A stretch of 64,000 bases of DNA from Streptomyces griseiscabiei. Its GTDB lineage: Bacteria > Actinomycetota > Actinomycetes > Streptomycetales > Streptomycetaceae. The position numbers and the translations under genes were made by a program. Shown here one piece after another: positions 1-8,762 of the stretch. The notes under the pieces are model-generated. The model had not been told where the DNA came from and searched no databases. It was given only the letters and a program-made list of their open reading frames with translations. The stretch's first letter is position 1. Every line of letters begins with the position of its first letter. The stretch lies in the NCBI RefSeq assembly GCF_020010925.1, contig NZ_JAGJBZ010000003.1, forward strand, positions 372,001 through 436,000, in the 5' to 3' direction.

Positions 1-368
1 TCTCGGTCATCTGTGTCGTGGAGGAACCGAAGGACGTCGTCGCGATCGAACGCACGCGCGAATTCCGGGGCCGGTACCACGTGCTCGGCGGCGCGATCAG
101 CCCCATCGAGGGCGTCGGCCCCGACGATCTGCGCATACGGGAGCTGCTGACCCGGCTGGCCGACGGGACGGTCACCGAGCTGATCCTGGCCACGGACCCC
201 AATCTGGAAGGCGAGGCCACGGCCACGTACCTCGCCCGCATGATCAAACCCATGGGCCTCAAGGTCACCCGCCTGGCCAGCGGCCTCCCGGTGGGTGGCG
301 ACCTGGAATACGCGGACGAGGTGACTCTCGGCCGCGCCTTCGAGGGGAGACGATTGCTGGATGTCTGA
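1..368 (+). CDS. recR: Recombination mediator protein RecR, C-terminal part (5' end outside window)
   Basis: RecR loads RecA with RecF/RecO during recombinational repair. Only the C-terminal Toprim half is present; the frame is open from base 3 and stops at 366-368. Visible features are the VCVVEEPKD strand, the [12 protein letters not shown] loop typical of RecR Toprim domains, ATDPN-EGEATA and the terminal [17 protein letters not shown] segment, which is the usual RecR ending. The N-terminal helix-hairpin-helix and zinc finger would lie upstream of the window. The stop overlaps the start of the DUF5063 gene by 8 nt, so the two are probably co-transcribed. Confidence 0.95.
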   Translation, partial: SVICVVEEPKDVVAIERTREFRGRYHVLGGAISPIEGVGPDDLRIRELLTRLADGTVTELILATDPNLEGEATATYLARMIKPMGLKVTRLASGLPVGGDLEYADEVTLGRAFEGRRLLDV

Positions 369-1026
369 CGCCACGCTGCACGCGACGGACCTGAACCCGG
401 ACGACTTCGCGGTCCAGATCGCGGACCAGATCGAGAGCTTCCTGGTCGCCGTCACCGAGGTGGCCAAGGGCGACGAGCCGGACTCGGCCGTCCCCTTCCT
501 CCTCCTGGAGGTGTCCCAGCTGCTCCTGGCCGGCGGGCGCCTCGGCGCGCACGAGGACATCGTGCCGGACGAGCGCTACGAGCCCGACCCGGGTTTCGAA
601 CCGGACGTGGACGAGTTGCGCGAACGCCTGGCCCTGATGCTCGACCCGGTCGACGTCTACTCCGAGGTCTTCGACCCCTACGAGCCCCGCAAGGCGCCGG
701 TCCCGGCCCGTATCTCCGACGACCTCGCCGACGTCATCGCCGACCTCCGCCACGGCATGGTCCACTACCGCGCGGGCCGCACCACCGAGGCCCTGTGGTG
801 GTGGCAGTTCTCCTACTTCTCCAACTGGGGCTCCACCGCCTCGGCCACCCTCCGCGCCCTGCAGTCCCTGGTCGCGCACGTCCGCCTCAACCAGCCCCTC
901 GCCGAACTGGACGGTCTCGACACCGACCAGGAACTCATGGGCGACGAGACCCTGGAGTTCGAGGCGGGCCAGGTCATGGCCGAGGAGATCGCGGGACCGC
1001 TGGGGCTGGGCAGGAAGGTCACTTAG
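361..1026 (+). CDS. DUF5063 domain-containing protein
   Basis: A 221-residue acidic, soluble protein with no signal peptide or membrane segment. It resembles the DUF5063 family found directly downstream of recR in actinomycetes. Recognisable stretches are [14 protein letters not shown] near residue 50 and a conserved aromatic [12 protein letters not shown] block near residue 145. The ATG at 361 lies inside the last codons of recR (8-nt overlap), which implies translational coupling. The function is unknown. Conservation next to recR suggests a housekeeping role linked to repair or to the downstream aspartate-pathway region, but that is inference. Confidence 0.85.
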   Translation: MSDATLHATDLNPDDFAVQIADQIESFLVAVTEVAKGDEPDSAVPFLLLEVSQLLLAGGRLGAHEDIVPDERYEPDPGFEPDVDELRERLALMLDPVDVYSEVFDPYEPRKAPVPARISDDLADVIADLRHGMVHYRAGRTTEALWWWQFSYFSNWGSTASATLRALQSLVAHVRLNQPLAELDGLDTDQELMGDETLEFEAGQVMAEEIAGPLGLGRKVT

Positions 1027-1100
1027 CCGTCCGGGCCGGCTGTTCGGCAGCCGGCCGGTCCGGGACCGGGCCCCGTCCGACGCGGTGGGGTCCGTCCGCG

Positions 1101-1832
1101 TCACAGACCCTGGACCCCTTTCACGAGGGCGCTCGCCCCGCCCCCGAGCGCCAGCGCCAGTACGAGGAACCGCGCCCCCTTCTCCGGCACGCGTCCGGCC
1201 AGTTCCCGCCCCAGCAGCGCGCCCACCGCCATGGCGCCGGCCACGAGCGCCCACACGGACGGGCCGAGCCGGGGCACCCCGTTCGACGCCACGGACACGG
1301 CGTTGACGACGACCCCGTAGAACTGCGCGTTGGGCACGAACTCCCGTACGCTCCAGCCCGCGTTGACGGCGTAGAGGGAGACCGGTGGTCCGCCGACGGC
1401 CGCCGCCGCGTTCATGAACCCGCCGAGCGCACCGGCGGTGACAGCGCCCCCGGACCCGCGCAGCGCACGCACCCGGACCCCGCACATCACCACGACGACG
1501 GCCACGACGACGAGGGCGCCCGTCCCGGTCAGCAGCCAGGGCGCGGACAGCCGCCGGGCCACCCAGGTCCCGACGGGCACGGTGCACACGGCCGCGACGC
1601 ACAACGGCACCATCGTCCTCGTCCGCACCTGCCGCCATCCGTCGGCCAGCCCGACCGCGCAGATCACCCCGGCCGCGCAGTTGGCCAGCACGACCCCCTC
1701 GGCGGGCCCGAGCAGCAGCACGAGCGCGGGCACCGCGACCAGCGCGAACCCCATCCCGGTCAGCCACTGCACGGAGGAGCCGAGCAGCACGATCAGCACC
1801 AGCGGTACGTTCGCCGCCCACCCATCTGTCAC
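1101..1832 (-). CDS. Sulfite exporter TauE/SafE family membrane permease
   Basis: A 243-residue polytopic membrane protein of the TauE/SafE (DUF81) family, predicted to export small organic or sulfur anions. The first helix carries LLGSSVQWLTGMGFALVAVP, the glycine-rich family signature, and the second half repeats it with GALGGFMNAAAAVGGPPVSL (PPV motif). About seven hydrophobic segments are visible. The frame stays open upstream to 2345, but the GTG at 1832 gives the expected family N-terminus and has AGGA nine bases upstream, so I chose it. The gene is convergent with the recR operon. Substrate cannot be read from sequence. Confidence 0.85.
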   Translation of the reverse strand: MTDGWAANVPLVLIVLLGSSVQWLTGMGFALVAVPALVLLLGPAEGVVLANCAAGVICAVGLADGWRQVRTRTMVPLCVAAVCTVPVGTWVARRLSAPWLLTGTGALVVVAVVVVMCGVRVRALRGSGGAVTAGALGGFMNAAAAVGGPPVSLYAVNAGWSVREFVPNAQFYGVVVNAVSVASNGVPRLGPSVWALVAGAMAVGALLGRELAGRVPEKGARFLVLALALGGGASALVKGVQGL

Positions 1833-1952
1833 GAAGGGGCATCCTGCCGGGTGCGCCCCGCCCGGTGGAACACCGGGAACCGATCCCGGGCCGGTGATCC
1901 GTGCCCGGCGGTAACTCTCCCCGTGGGGACAGCCGTTCGCGACAATGCCCCC

Positions 1953-2396
1953 ATGACACTGAAGCCGTGGGCATGGGCCGGTCTGGGGATCGCGGGGGCG
2001 GGCGTGGTCACGCTGGTCGGGTTCGCCTTCGTCGATCTGGGGGCGGCCGATCAGATCGCGAGCGTGGCCGGTGGTTCCGTGGGCGTGATCGGCCTCGTCC
2101 TCGCCGCCATCGCGCAGTTCGGCGGCTCGTCCGCCCCTCCGGTCCCGCCCGCTCCCGCGCCTCGGCCGCGCGGCGTCGAGGCGTCCGGTACCGGCGCGAT
2201 CGCCGCCGGAGGCAGCATCGGCTCGGCCTCCACGGGTGGTACGGCCCCGCCGCCCCAGGGCAATCCGCCCGCCACCCCGCCCGCCACCCCGCCCTCCTCC
2301 GGCGCGGCCCCCGGCCCGAGCACGAGCGTGACCGCCTCCGGTCATGGGTCCATCGCGGCGGGCGGCGACATCGGATCGGCGTCGACAGGCACTTGA
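1953..2396 (+). CDS. Small membrane protein with two GxIAAGGxIGxAxTG motifs
   Basis: A 147-residue protein. Residues 8-50 form two hydrophobic helices. A Pro/Ala-rich linker follows, and then two copies of a short motif: GTGAIAAGGSIGSASTG near residue 78 and GHGSIAAGGDIGSASTG at the C-terminus. The same motif opens the TPR-STAND protein encoded from 5930 (AVAAGRDIGNAATGD). The motif is common at the N-terminus of Streptomyces STAND and effector-associated proteins, so this may be a membrane-anchored partner or oligomerisation tag. That role is inferred. ATG at 1953 was chosen because the encoded helix starts there. The stop codon lies inside a 12-bp tandem repeat. Confidence 0.7.
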   Translation: MTLKPWAWAGLGIAGAGVVTLVGFAFVDLGAADQIASVAGGSVGVIGLVLAAIAQFGGSSAPPVPPAPAPRPRGVEASGTGAIAAGGSIGSASTGGTAPPPQGNPPATPPATPPSSGAAPGPSTSVTASGHGSIAAGGDIGSASTGT

Positions 2397-2442
2397 TCAC
2401 CCACCTGATCACCCACCTGATCACCCGCCTGATCGTCCGCTT
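2395..2442. repeat. 12-bp tandem repeat, four units
   Basis: Four consecutive units based on GATCACCCACCT: two perfect, one with a single change, and one diverged (GATCGTCCGCTT). The array begins within the stop codon of the preceding small membrane-protein gene. Each GATCAC/GATCGT block recurs every 12 bp. Function unknown; it may be a simple slippage product. Confidence 0.85.
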
Positions 2443-2614
2443 GGCCGTCGGGGGTCCGGGACGCGTGGGTGATGGCGTCCGTGCCGTTCACCGGTAGCGT
2501 GTCACCCGGCCGTCGAGGCCGCGGCACCCATGGGTGAGTCCCACCCACCAGCCCCACCCGCCCGGTCCCTCGCGCACGGCCCGCCCGCCCCCGACCAGGA
2601 ACCGGACCAATGAC

Positions 2615-3550
2615 GTGACCGTTCTCCTGCTCCTCCTCGCCGCCGTGGCGCTGACCGCCGCCGTGCTCGGCCCCCGTGCCCTGGTGAAGGCGGTGTGGCC
2701 CGAGCGGGAACCCGTGGTCGCGCTGTGGACGTGGCAGTGCCTGGTGGCGGCGGCGCTGCTGAGCTGTCTCGCGGCGCTCGTGCTCGGGGCGGCGGCGGTG
2801 TTCGAGACGGTACGGACGCACGCCTTCGCGCCCGCGCCCCCGGCCGTGACCGCCGCGTACGACCTCACGGCCGCGCCGCCCTGGACGGCAGTCCTGACGC
2901 TGGCGCTGGCCCTCGGGGCGGCGTGGAGCGGTGCGATGCTGGCCCGCGAGCTGGTCGAGGCCCGGCGCCGGCGCCGGCTGCGCCGGGAGCACCTGCGGGA
3001 GCGCGCGCCCGACCTCCCGGCGGGCCTGCCGCAGCCGAAGGGGCCGCTGCTGGTGCTGGAGGACGAGTACCCCGACGCCTGGCTCATGCCGGGCGCGCCG
3101 CCCCAACTGGTCGTCACCACCGGCGCCTTGGGCAAGCTGAGCGACCGTCAGCTGAACGCCGTGCTCGCCCATGAACTCGGCCACGCCCGCGCCCGCCACG
3201 ACTGGCTGCTCCACCTCTCCACCGCCCTCGCCACGGGCTTCCCGCGCATCCCCCTCTTCGCCCACTTCGCCGACCAGACCCACCGCCTGGTCGAACTCGC
3301 CGCCGACGACACGGCCTCCCGCCGCTGCGGCCACCTCACCACCGCCCTCGCCCTCATCGAACTCAACCAGCACCGGGGCGTGTTGAGCTGCTCCAACACC
3401 CGCCGTCTGCTGGGCGACCGGGTGGAGCGGCTGCTGGAGCCCCCGCCCCGCCTCGACCGGACCCACCGCGCGGCCACCACGACGGCCGCCGCGCTCCTGG
3501 CCCTGCTCCCGCTGCTGATCGCGTTCGCCCCGGCGCTGGGCACGCTCTAA
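2615..3550 (+). CDS. M56-family membrane zinc metallopeptidase
   Basis: A 311-residue integral membrane peptidase of the M56 (BlaR1/MecR1-like) family without a sensor domain. Helices occupy roughly residues 2-22, 38-62, 88-108 and the C-terminus (LLALLPLLIAFAP). The catalytic HELGHARARHDW zinc motif is at about residue 187, and the downstream ELAADDTASRRCG carries the third-ligand glutamate. In actinomycetes such proteins usually pair with a BlaI-type repressor, but none is adjacent here. GTG at 2615 gives an N-terminal helix directly; the longer frame from 2534 adds a proline-rich, non-family leader. The 3' end overlaps the convergent hydrolase gene by 4 nt. Confidence 0.88.
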   Translation: MTVLLLLLAAVALTAAVLGPRALVKAVWPEREPVVALWTWQCLVAAALLSCLAALVLGAAAVFETVRTHAFAPAPPAVTAAYDLTAAPPWTAVLTLALALGAAWSGAMLARELVEARRRRRLRREHLRERAPDLPAGLPQPKGPLLVLEDEYPDAWLMPGAPPQLVVTTGALGKLSDRQLNAVLAHELGHARARHDWLLHLSTALATGFPRIPLFAHFADQTHRLVELAADDTASRRCGHLTTALALIELNQHRGVLSCSNTRRLLGDRVERLLEPPPRLDRTHRAATTTAAALLALLPLLIAFAPALGTL

Positions 3551-4389
3551 AGTCCGTCGCCGCCGAGGAACTCCAGCAGGGCGCCCGTGAGTTCGGCGGG
3601 CGCGTCCTCCTGGACGAGGTGCCCCGCCCCGGCGATCGGCACGAACCGCGCCCCCGGAATCCGGTCGGCCAGCTCCCGCCCCCTGGCGACCGGGATCCAG
3701 CCGTCCGCCTCGCCCCAGCACACCAGCGCCGGGATGCCGATCTCCCCGTACCGCCCCTCGATCTCGTCCGTGTGGGCCTGGTCCGCCTGGGCGATCTGCC
3801 GGTAGAAGGCGGGCTGCCCGTCCTCGCCGAGCCAGGGCTCCACGAGCCGGTCGAGGACCGCCGGATGCAGCCCGGGACCGCTCGCCGAACTCACGTACTC
3901 CCGCACGAGAGCCCGGTGCAGCGAGGGCGGCAGCTGCTCGAAGACCTCGGCATGGCGGCCGAGCAGCCGGAAGGACGGCGAGCCCCAGGGGGCCAGCGCC
4001 ACCGGATCGACGAGCGCGAGCGCCCGGTATCGCGCCCCGTGCAGCAGATGCGCCCGCAGCGACACGGCCCCGCCGAAGTCGTGCGCCACGACCAGCGGCT
4101 CGTCCAGCCCCCAGTGCGCCAGCAGCTCGCCGAACACCCGCCCCTGCGCGGCCAGGGACACGTCCTGCCCGGCGTACTTCTCCGACTCCCCGTAGCCGGG
4201 CATGTCCCACACGAACACCTCGTACCTCCCGGTCCCGGCCAGCGCGCGGGCGACGCCACGCCAGACGTAGGAGGAGAAGGGGGTGCCGTGCAGCAGCACC
4301 ACCGGTCGCCGTCCGGGCTCCCCGGCCCGGCCCCACCGCACATCCCCCGACGCACTGCGGAAGGTCTCGCTCAGTCGCACTTCGCTCAT
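3547..4389 (-). CDS. Alpha/beta hydrolase (haloalkane dehalogenase/epoxide hydrolase-like)
   Basis: A 280-residue cytosolic alpha/beta-hydrolase. The oxyanion loop is LLHGTPFSSYVWR. The nucleophile elbow is VVAHDFGGA, with aspartate in place of serine, which places it near haloalkane dehalogenases and epoxide hydrolases. The late acid strand lies near LVCWGEADGWIP, and the histidine is in GAGHLVQEDAP. Length fits the family. The ATG at 4389 overlaps the stop of the upstream 143-residue gene in an ATGA junction, so the two form a coupled minus-strand pair. Natural substrate unknown. Confidence 0.87.
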   Translation of the reverse strand: MSEVRLSETFRSASGDVRWGRAGEPGRRPVVLLHGTPFSSYVWRGVARALAGTGRYEVFVWDMPGYGESEKYAGQDVSLAAQGRVFGELLAHWGLDEPLVVAHDFGGAVSLRAHLLHGARYRALALVDPVALAPWGSPSFRLLGRHAEVFEQLPPSLHRALVREYVSSASGPGLHPAVLDRLVEPWLGEDGQPAFYRQIAQADQAHTDEIEGRYGEIGIPALVCWGEADGWIPVARGRELADRIPGARFVPIAGAGHLVQEDAPAELTGALLEFLGGDGL

Positions 4390-4817
4390 GGCCGTGCTGC
4401 TCCTCTCGGTACGGCGGTCACCGCTGCGAGGAGCAACTCCGGATCGACGTAAGTTGTTTCGGGGGTCGGCTCCGAGAACCAGCGCAGCGGGAAGGTGTTG
4501 CCGTCCAGGGCCGGGATGCCGACGTAGGTCACCGTCCGCATGTTCCCCGTACTCGGCCCGAACCGCTGCACACCCGGCAGCCACGCGTATCTGTGCACCG
4601 TCCCCGGCCGCAGCAGGAAGTACATCCACCGGAACCCGGCCTGTTCGAGCACGACCGGCCCGGCGTCCCCGTCGGCCCGCGCGACCAACTCCCGCGCGAC
4701 CAGTTCCCCGCGCCCGCCCTCGATCCGTACGGCGTCGAAGTGCACACCGATCACCCGCAGCCGGTGTCCCGCCACGGGTACCCACGGGGGCCGGTGAATT
4801 GCGTTCGTCATGGTCAC
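4386..4817 (-). CDS. Conserved hypothetical protein, 143 aa
   Basis: A soluble 143-residue protein that I do not recognise by function. Visible features are a WVPVAGHRLRVIGVHFDAVR start, a ARADGDAGPVVLEQAGFRWMYFLLRPGT middle, and a FGPSTGNMRTVTYVGIPAL block. The dense aromatic and basic residues suggest a compact single domain. It overlaps the downstream alpha/beta-hydrolase start by 4 nt and diverges from the DUF5753 regulator gene across a palindrome, so it may be a target of that regulator. The composition and context suggest a regulatory rather than enzymatic role, but this is a guess. Confidence 0.7.
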   Translation of the reverse strand: MTMTNAIHRPPWVPVAGHRLRVIGVHFDAVRIEGGRGELVARELVARADGDAGPVVLEQAGFRWMYFLLRPGTVHRYAWLPGVQRFGPSTGNMRTVTYVGIPALDGNTFPLRWFSEPTPETTYVDPELLLAAVTAVPRGAARP

Positions 4818-4858
4818 ACGGTGGCGAGGGCGGGGCTACGCTCGGTAGTGACTGAGGT

Positions 4859-4878
4859 GATACACGCCGGTGTGTATC
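4859..4878. promoter_or_regulatory. Imperfect 20-bp palindrome between divergent genes (candidate operator)
   Basis: GATACACGCC-GGTGTGTATC is symmetric in 9 of 10 base pairs. It sits between the minus-strand gene starting at 4817 and the DUF5753 regulator starting at 4896, and ends only five bases before the regulator's GGAGG ribosome site. The position fits autoregulation or a divergent operator. Confidence 0.5.
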
Positions 4879-4895
4879 GGTCGGAGGTGCGCGCG

Positions 4896-5702
4896 GTGTC
4901 AGCCCAGTACAACTCCCCTTCGCCGGTGGCTTGGCGCTACGGCGGCAACCAGATGAAACGCTGGCGCACGAAGGCGAACGTGACCCGTGAGGAGCTGGCC
5001 GAGGCCGCGAACTACTCACCGGACACCATCAAGTCCATGGAGCAGGGGGTACGGATGCCGACCCCGAGGGTGCTGGATGTGGCTGATGAGCTGTGCGGGG
5101 CGCAGGGGTTGCTGAGTTCGGCGAAGGAGTACTTGCAGAGGGAGAAGTTTCCGGCGCGGGCCCAGCACTTCATGGAGCGGGAGAGGGAAGCGATCAGCCG
5201 GTGGTCGTACGAGGTGGCGCTGGTGCCGGGTCTGTTGCAGACCAGGGCGTATGCGCGAGCGCTGATCGAGAACCGGCTGCCGCCCCTGGACGAGGAGACC
5301 GTGGAGGAGAGGATCGCGGCCCGGATGGAGCGGCACGCCATCCTCACGGAGCGCAAGCCGCCGGTGGCCTTCAGCTTCGTGCTCTACGAGGCGGTTCTGC
5401 GTACTCCGCAGGTGGGTACGGAGCAGCTGCACCGGCTCTTGGAAGCGTCCCGCCTGCGCAACGTCGGGTTGCAGGTGCTGCCCTTCGAGCGCGTCATCAG
5501 CGACGCCCTCATGGGGCCGATGGTGCTGCTGGAGACCCGCGAGCACGAGCGATTCGCCTTCACGGAAGGCCCGTTCGTCAGCGAACTGTCGGCCGATCCC
5601 AGCATTGTCAGTCGCGTGAGTGAGCGGCTTAGCATGATCCGCGCGCAGGCCCTCAGCCCCGCTGAATCGGCCCGTTTCATCGAGCGGATGGTGAACGAGT
5701 GA
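4896..5702 (+). CDS. Helix-turn-helix regulator with DUF5753 domain
   Basis: A 268-residue Streptomyces-type regulator. Residues 15-70 form an XRE-like helix-turn-helix (MKRWRTKANVTREELAEAANYSPDTIKSMEQG). The rest is the DUF5753 domain with its hallmark YEVALVPGLLQTRAYARALIE, the VLYEAVLRTPQVG strand and the VLPFERV segment. These proteins nearly always pair with a small DUF397 protein, which follows here. GTG at 4896 has GGAGG eight bases upstream and gives a normal family length; longer upstream frames do not. The stop overlaps the DUF397 start (TGATG). Its operator may be the palindrome just upstream. Confidence 0.93.
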   Translation: MSAQYNSPSPVAWRYGGNQMKRWRTKANVTREELAEAANYSPDTIKSMEQGVRMPTPRVLDVADELCGAQGLLSSAKEYLQREKFPARAQHFMEREREAISRWSYEVALVPGLLQTRAYARALIENRLPPLDEETVEERIAARMERHAILTERKPPVAFSFVLYEAVLRTPQVGTEQLHRLLEASRLRNVGLQVLPFERVISDALMGPMVLLETREHERFAFTEGPFVSELSADPSIVSRVSERLSMIRAQALSPAESARFIERMVNE

Positions 5703-5884
5703 TGAGTGATCAGCTGGCGTGGTTCAAGTCGAGCTACAGCGACAACGAGGGTGGCGACTGCGTAGAAGTCGCCGTCCCCGACGCTCGGTTGACGGTCCAC
5801 GTACGCGACTCCAAGAACCCCACCGGCCCCACCCTCACCCTCACCGCCCCGGCCTGGGTCGCCTTCGTCTCCGCGGGTACGTGA
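5702..5884 (+). CDS. DUF397 domain-containing protein
   Basis: A 60-residue protein that is essentially one DUF397 domain: the WFKSSYSDNEGGDCVEVAV block, then VRDSKNPTGP and a C-terminal WVAFVSA. DUF397 proteins are the small partners of DUF5753 regulators and are thought to act as their cognate antitoxin or co-regulator. ATG at 5702 overlaps the regulator stop by one base; an in-frame GTG at 5699 is also possible. Same operon as the regulator. Confidence 0.92.
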   Translation: MSDQLAWFKSSYSDNEGGDCVEVAVPDARLTVHVRDSKNPTGPTLTLTAPAWVAFVSAGT

Positions 5885-5929
5885 CCTGAGCCGCCCCGGC
5901 AAGGGGTCACGCACGTCATGATGTCCCCC

Positions 5930-7984
5930 ATGAGCGACGGGGCGACGGAGGCGTCGGGAGAGCGGGCCGTGGCTGCCGGGCGGGACATCGGCAACGCGGC
6001 CACCGGTGACTTCGTCACCCAGATCGCGCGGGCCACGGTGCTTCCGGCGGAGGCGTTCTCGCTCGGCCCCTGCCCGCCCGGGATGCGTCATCTGCCCGAC
6101 CGGCCGGGGCAGTTCGTCGGCCGCGAACGTGAACTCCGGTTGCTCGACGAGACGTTCGGGAAGGCGGGCGGTGTCGTCGTCCACGCCGTCCACGGGCTCG
6201 GCGGCATCGGCAAGTCGACGCTCGCCGCGCGCTGGGCCGGCGCCCACGCGGCCGACTTCAACCCCGTCTGGTGGATCACCGCGGAGACGGCGACCGACCT
6301 CGACGCCGGTCTCTCCGCACTGGGGCGGGCCCTCCAGCCCGCCCTGGTCGGCATCCTCACGGAGGAGGCCCTCCGCGAACGTACGGTCCAGTGGCTCGCG
6401 TCGAACGACGGGTGGCTGATCGTCCTCGACAACGTCTCCGACCCGGCCGTCATCAAACCCCTGCTGGCACGGGCCTCGCGCGGCCGGTTCCTCGTCACCA
6501 CCCGCCGGGGGCCCGTGAGTTGGCGGGGCCTCGCCCGCACCCTGGACCTGGACGTCCTCGCGCCGGACGAGGCCGTCGAGCTGTTCACCGGCACCTACGA
6601 CGGCCCCGCCGACGGGGTCGAGGAGCTGTGCGCCGAGCTGGGGCACCTGCCGCTGGCCGTGGACCAGGCCGCCGCGTACTGCCGCGAGGCCGGGGTCACC
6701 CCGCGCGCGTACCTCGACCTCCTCGCCCGCTACCCGGCCGACATGTACGCGGCCACGGCGGAGGGCGAGGACGCGCAGCGGACGGTCGCCCGGCTGTGGC
6801 AGGTGACCCTGGACGCGCTCACGGACACCCCGGCCGCCGCCGCGATCCTGCGGCTCATCGCCTGGTGGGCGCCGGACGACATCCCACGGTCGTACCTGAC
6901 GGAGATCGGCACCCCGCTGGAGGTGACCGAGGCCGTACGGCGGCTGGCGGCCCACAGCATGATCAAGGTGAGCGGGGATGCGCTGTCGGTGCACCGGCTG
7001 GTGCAGGCGGTGAGCCGGGCGGGCGGGCCGGAGGAGGTGGACGCGGCGCGGGACGAGGCGGTGGCGGTGCTGGTCGGGCATCAGCCGAAGGCGATCATCG
7101 CCGACGCCGCCGCACGGCTGTGGGCGACCCACACCGAGGCGCTCGGCGGCTGCCTGGGGGAGGAGCACGACACAGAACTGCTGACGATCCTGCTCGTGCG
7201 GGCGGGGGCCGGTTTCGCGCGGGAACATCCCCGGCGCAGCGTCGAACTGGCCGACCGAGTCTCCAGATCCCTCGCACGCCATCCGGAATGGGGGAGCGCG
7301 GACAGTACCTACGACGCGCTGCTCGCGCTCTATGTCCTCAACGGCGAACGGGCTCGTGGAATCCCGTTGGCCGAGCGGCAGTTCACGGTCAGGCAAAGCA
7401 CGTTGGGTGACGCGCACCCACAGACCATCACCGCCCTCATCTCGCTTGCGAGGGCCATACGACACACCGACCCCCAACGGGCCCTGGCCCTGGCCGAACA
7501 GGCGGTCGAGACGGCGTCCGGCGCACTGGGGGCGGAGCACCGGCTGACGTTCAACGCCGAGGCGGCCCTGCGTGACATCACGGAGCGGCGCCCGGACCTG
7601 CCCACCCTGGAATCCCGGCTCAGGAGGGCGCACGGGCTGTTCGGCGAGGGCGACATGGAGAACATCGGTGTGGAGAACGATCTCGTCGACGCGTTGGCCG
7701 AGGCCGGGGAACTGGACAAGGCGGCGGCGCTGGCGGAGAGGGTGGTCGAACGGAGCCGGGCCATCCTCGGCGACACCGATGCGCTGACCCTGAACTTCCG
7801 CCTGCGTCACGTCCGTCTGCTGGCCGACCTGGGCGAGACGGCCCGCGTCATGGGACTGCTGCTCCCTCTGCTCGCCGACCTGGAACAGCGCGTCGACGAC
7901 ATCCCGGGGACCCGTAGCCAGATGAGCTGGGTCCTCGCCCTGATCGAGCGGCTCTCCGGCCGGTCCGCCCCCGACGAAGAGTGA
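5930..7984 (+). CDS. TPR-containing STAND (NB-ARC-like) NTPase
   Basis: A 684-residue STAND ATPase. The N-terminus carries the short motif AVAAGRDIGNAATGD and a linker. A QFVGRERELRLLD NB-ARC entry follows. Walker A GLGGIGKST is near residue 89 and Walker B WLIVLDNV near residue 163. Next come RGRFLVTTR and the GLPL-like LGHLPLAVDQAAAYC loop, and an arm domain ending in a winged helix. The last 250 residues are TPR-like repeats (AERQFTVRQSTLGDAHPQT and similar). STAND proteins act as switches that oligomerise on ligand sensing. No obvious effector domain is fused; the first 30 residues may instead recruit one. ATG at 5930 chosen; ATGs at 5918 and 5921 are alternatives. Confidence 0.9.
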   Translation: MSDGATEASGERAVAAGRDIGNAATGDFVTQIARATVLPAEAFSLGPCPPGMRHLPDRPGQFVGRERELRLLDETFGKAGGVVVHAVHGLGGIGKSTLAARWAGAHAADFNPVWWITAETATDLDAGLSALGRALQPALVGILTEEALRERTVQWLASNDGWLIVLDNVSDPAVIKPLLARASRGRFLVTTRRGPVSWRGLARTLDLDVLAPDEAVELFTGTYDGPADGVEELCAELGHLPLAVDQAAAYCREAGVTPRAYLDLLARYPADMYAATAEGEDAQRTVARLWQVTLDALTDTPAAAAILRLIAWWAPDDIPRSYLTEIGTPLEVTEAVRRLAAHSMIKVSGDALSVHRLVQAVSRAGGPEEVDAARDEAVAVLVGHQPKAIIADAAARLWATHTEALGGCLGEEHDTELLTILLVRAGAGFAREHPRRSVELADRVSRSLARHPEWGSADSTYDALLALYVLNGERARGIPLAERQFTVRQSTLGDAHPQTITALISLARAIRHTDPQRALALAEQAVETASGALGAEHRLTFNAEAALRDITERRPDLPTLESRLRRAHGLFGEGDMENIGVENDLVDALAEAGELDKAAALAERVVERSRAILGDTDALTLNFRLRHVRLLADLGETARVMGLLLPLLADLEQRVDDIPGTRSQMSWVLALIERLSGRSAPDEE

Positions 7985-8136
7985 TCAGACCCTCACCTTC
8001 CGTGCTTTGTACGACCCTTGTCCCCCCGCTGTATCTCCCCTGCCCAGCCCCTAACCGCCGTCACGCGAATCTTGAGTCACTTCCACCGCACAAGAAGCGG
8101 AGGCAGTAACACCCCCACCTCATACGGGAGATCGCG

Positions 8137-8637
8137 ATGACCAGGAAGAACCGCATACGCGCCGCCATCGTCACGGCCGCCGCACTCGTCACCGCAGGTA
8201 CGGTCACCGCCGGAGTCAGCACCGCCGGGGCCGAGGCCGCGCCGAAGAAGCCCTCCAAGAAGGAGATCGCGGCGCTCTTCGACGGCTGGAACAAGACGCT
8301 CCAGACGGGCAGCAGCAAGAAGGTGGCGGACCGCTACGCGAAGGACGCGGTGCTCCTGCCGACGGTGTCGAACAAGATCCGCACCGACCGCGCCGGCATC
8401 GTCGACTACTTCAACCACTTCCTGGAGAACAAGCCGGTCGGCAAGAAGACCAAGACGATCATCAACGTCCTGGACGCCAACTCGGCCATCGACACCGGCT
8501 CGTACTACTTCATCCTCACCGACCCGAAGACCGGCGAGAAGAAGCGCGTCGACGCCCGCTACACCTACGAGTACGAGAAGCGGAACGGCGTGTGGAAGAT
8601 CGTCAACCACCACTCGTCCGCGATGCCCGAGGGCTGA
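8137..8637 (+). CDS. Secreted SnoaL/NTF2-like protein (SgcJ/EcaC family)
   Basis: A 166-residue protein with an N-terminal signal peptide (basic RKNRIR, then a hydrophobic run to about residue 32). An NTF2-like fold follows: an alpha-helical EIAALFDGWNKTL start, DRYAKDAVLLPTVS, then strands ending WKIVNHHSS, the typical family close. This matches the SgcJ/EcaC group, which is related to the CaMKII association domain. It is named for homology to biosynthetic proteins, but most members have unknown roles. The gene stands alone. Its GATCGCG start region has GGGAGA upstream of the ATG as a ribosome site. Confidence 0.85.
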   Translation: MTRKNRIRAAIVTAAALVTAGTVTAGVSTAGAEAAPKKPSKKEIAALFDGWNKTLQTGSSKKVADRYAKDAVLLPTVSNKIRTDRAGIVDYFNHFLENKPVGKKTKTIINVLDANSAIDTGSYYFILTDPKTGEKKRVDARYTYEYEKRNGVWKIVNHHSSAMPEG

Positions 8638-8656
8638 TCACCGGACCTCCCCGACC

Positions 8657-8762
8657 GTGGCTGAGCCTGCCACCCCCCGGCTCGGCCACCGGGGCCGGCC
8701 GGGCCACCTCTCCCGGCCCGGTCGTCCGGGGGCGGCTGGGCCACCCTGCCCGGCTCAGCCAC
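8657..8762. terminator. GC-rich inverted repeat between convergent genes
   Basis: GTGGCTGAGCC at 8657-8667 pairs with GGCTCAGCCAC at 8752-8762, enclosing further GGCC-rich dyads. It lies between the end of the SgcJ-like gene (+) and the histidine kinase gene (-) and overlaps the last codons of the kinase. Plausible bidirectional terminator without a U-tract. Confidence 0.4.

Noticed and set aside
5384..7810. An 808-codon minus-strand frame across the regulator and TPR-STAND genes
   Set aside because: It covers several well-supported plus-strand genes and shows no domains.
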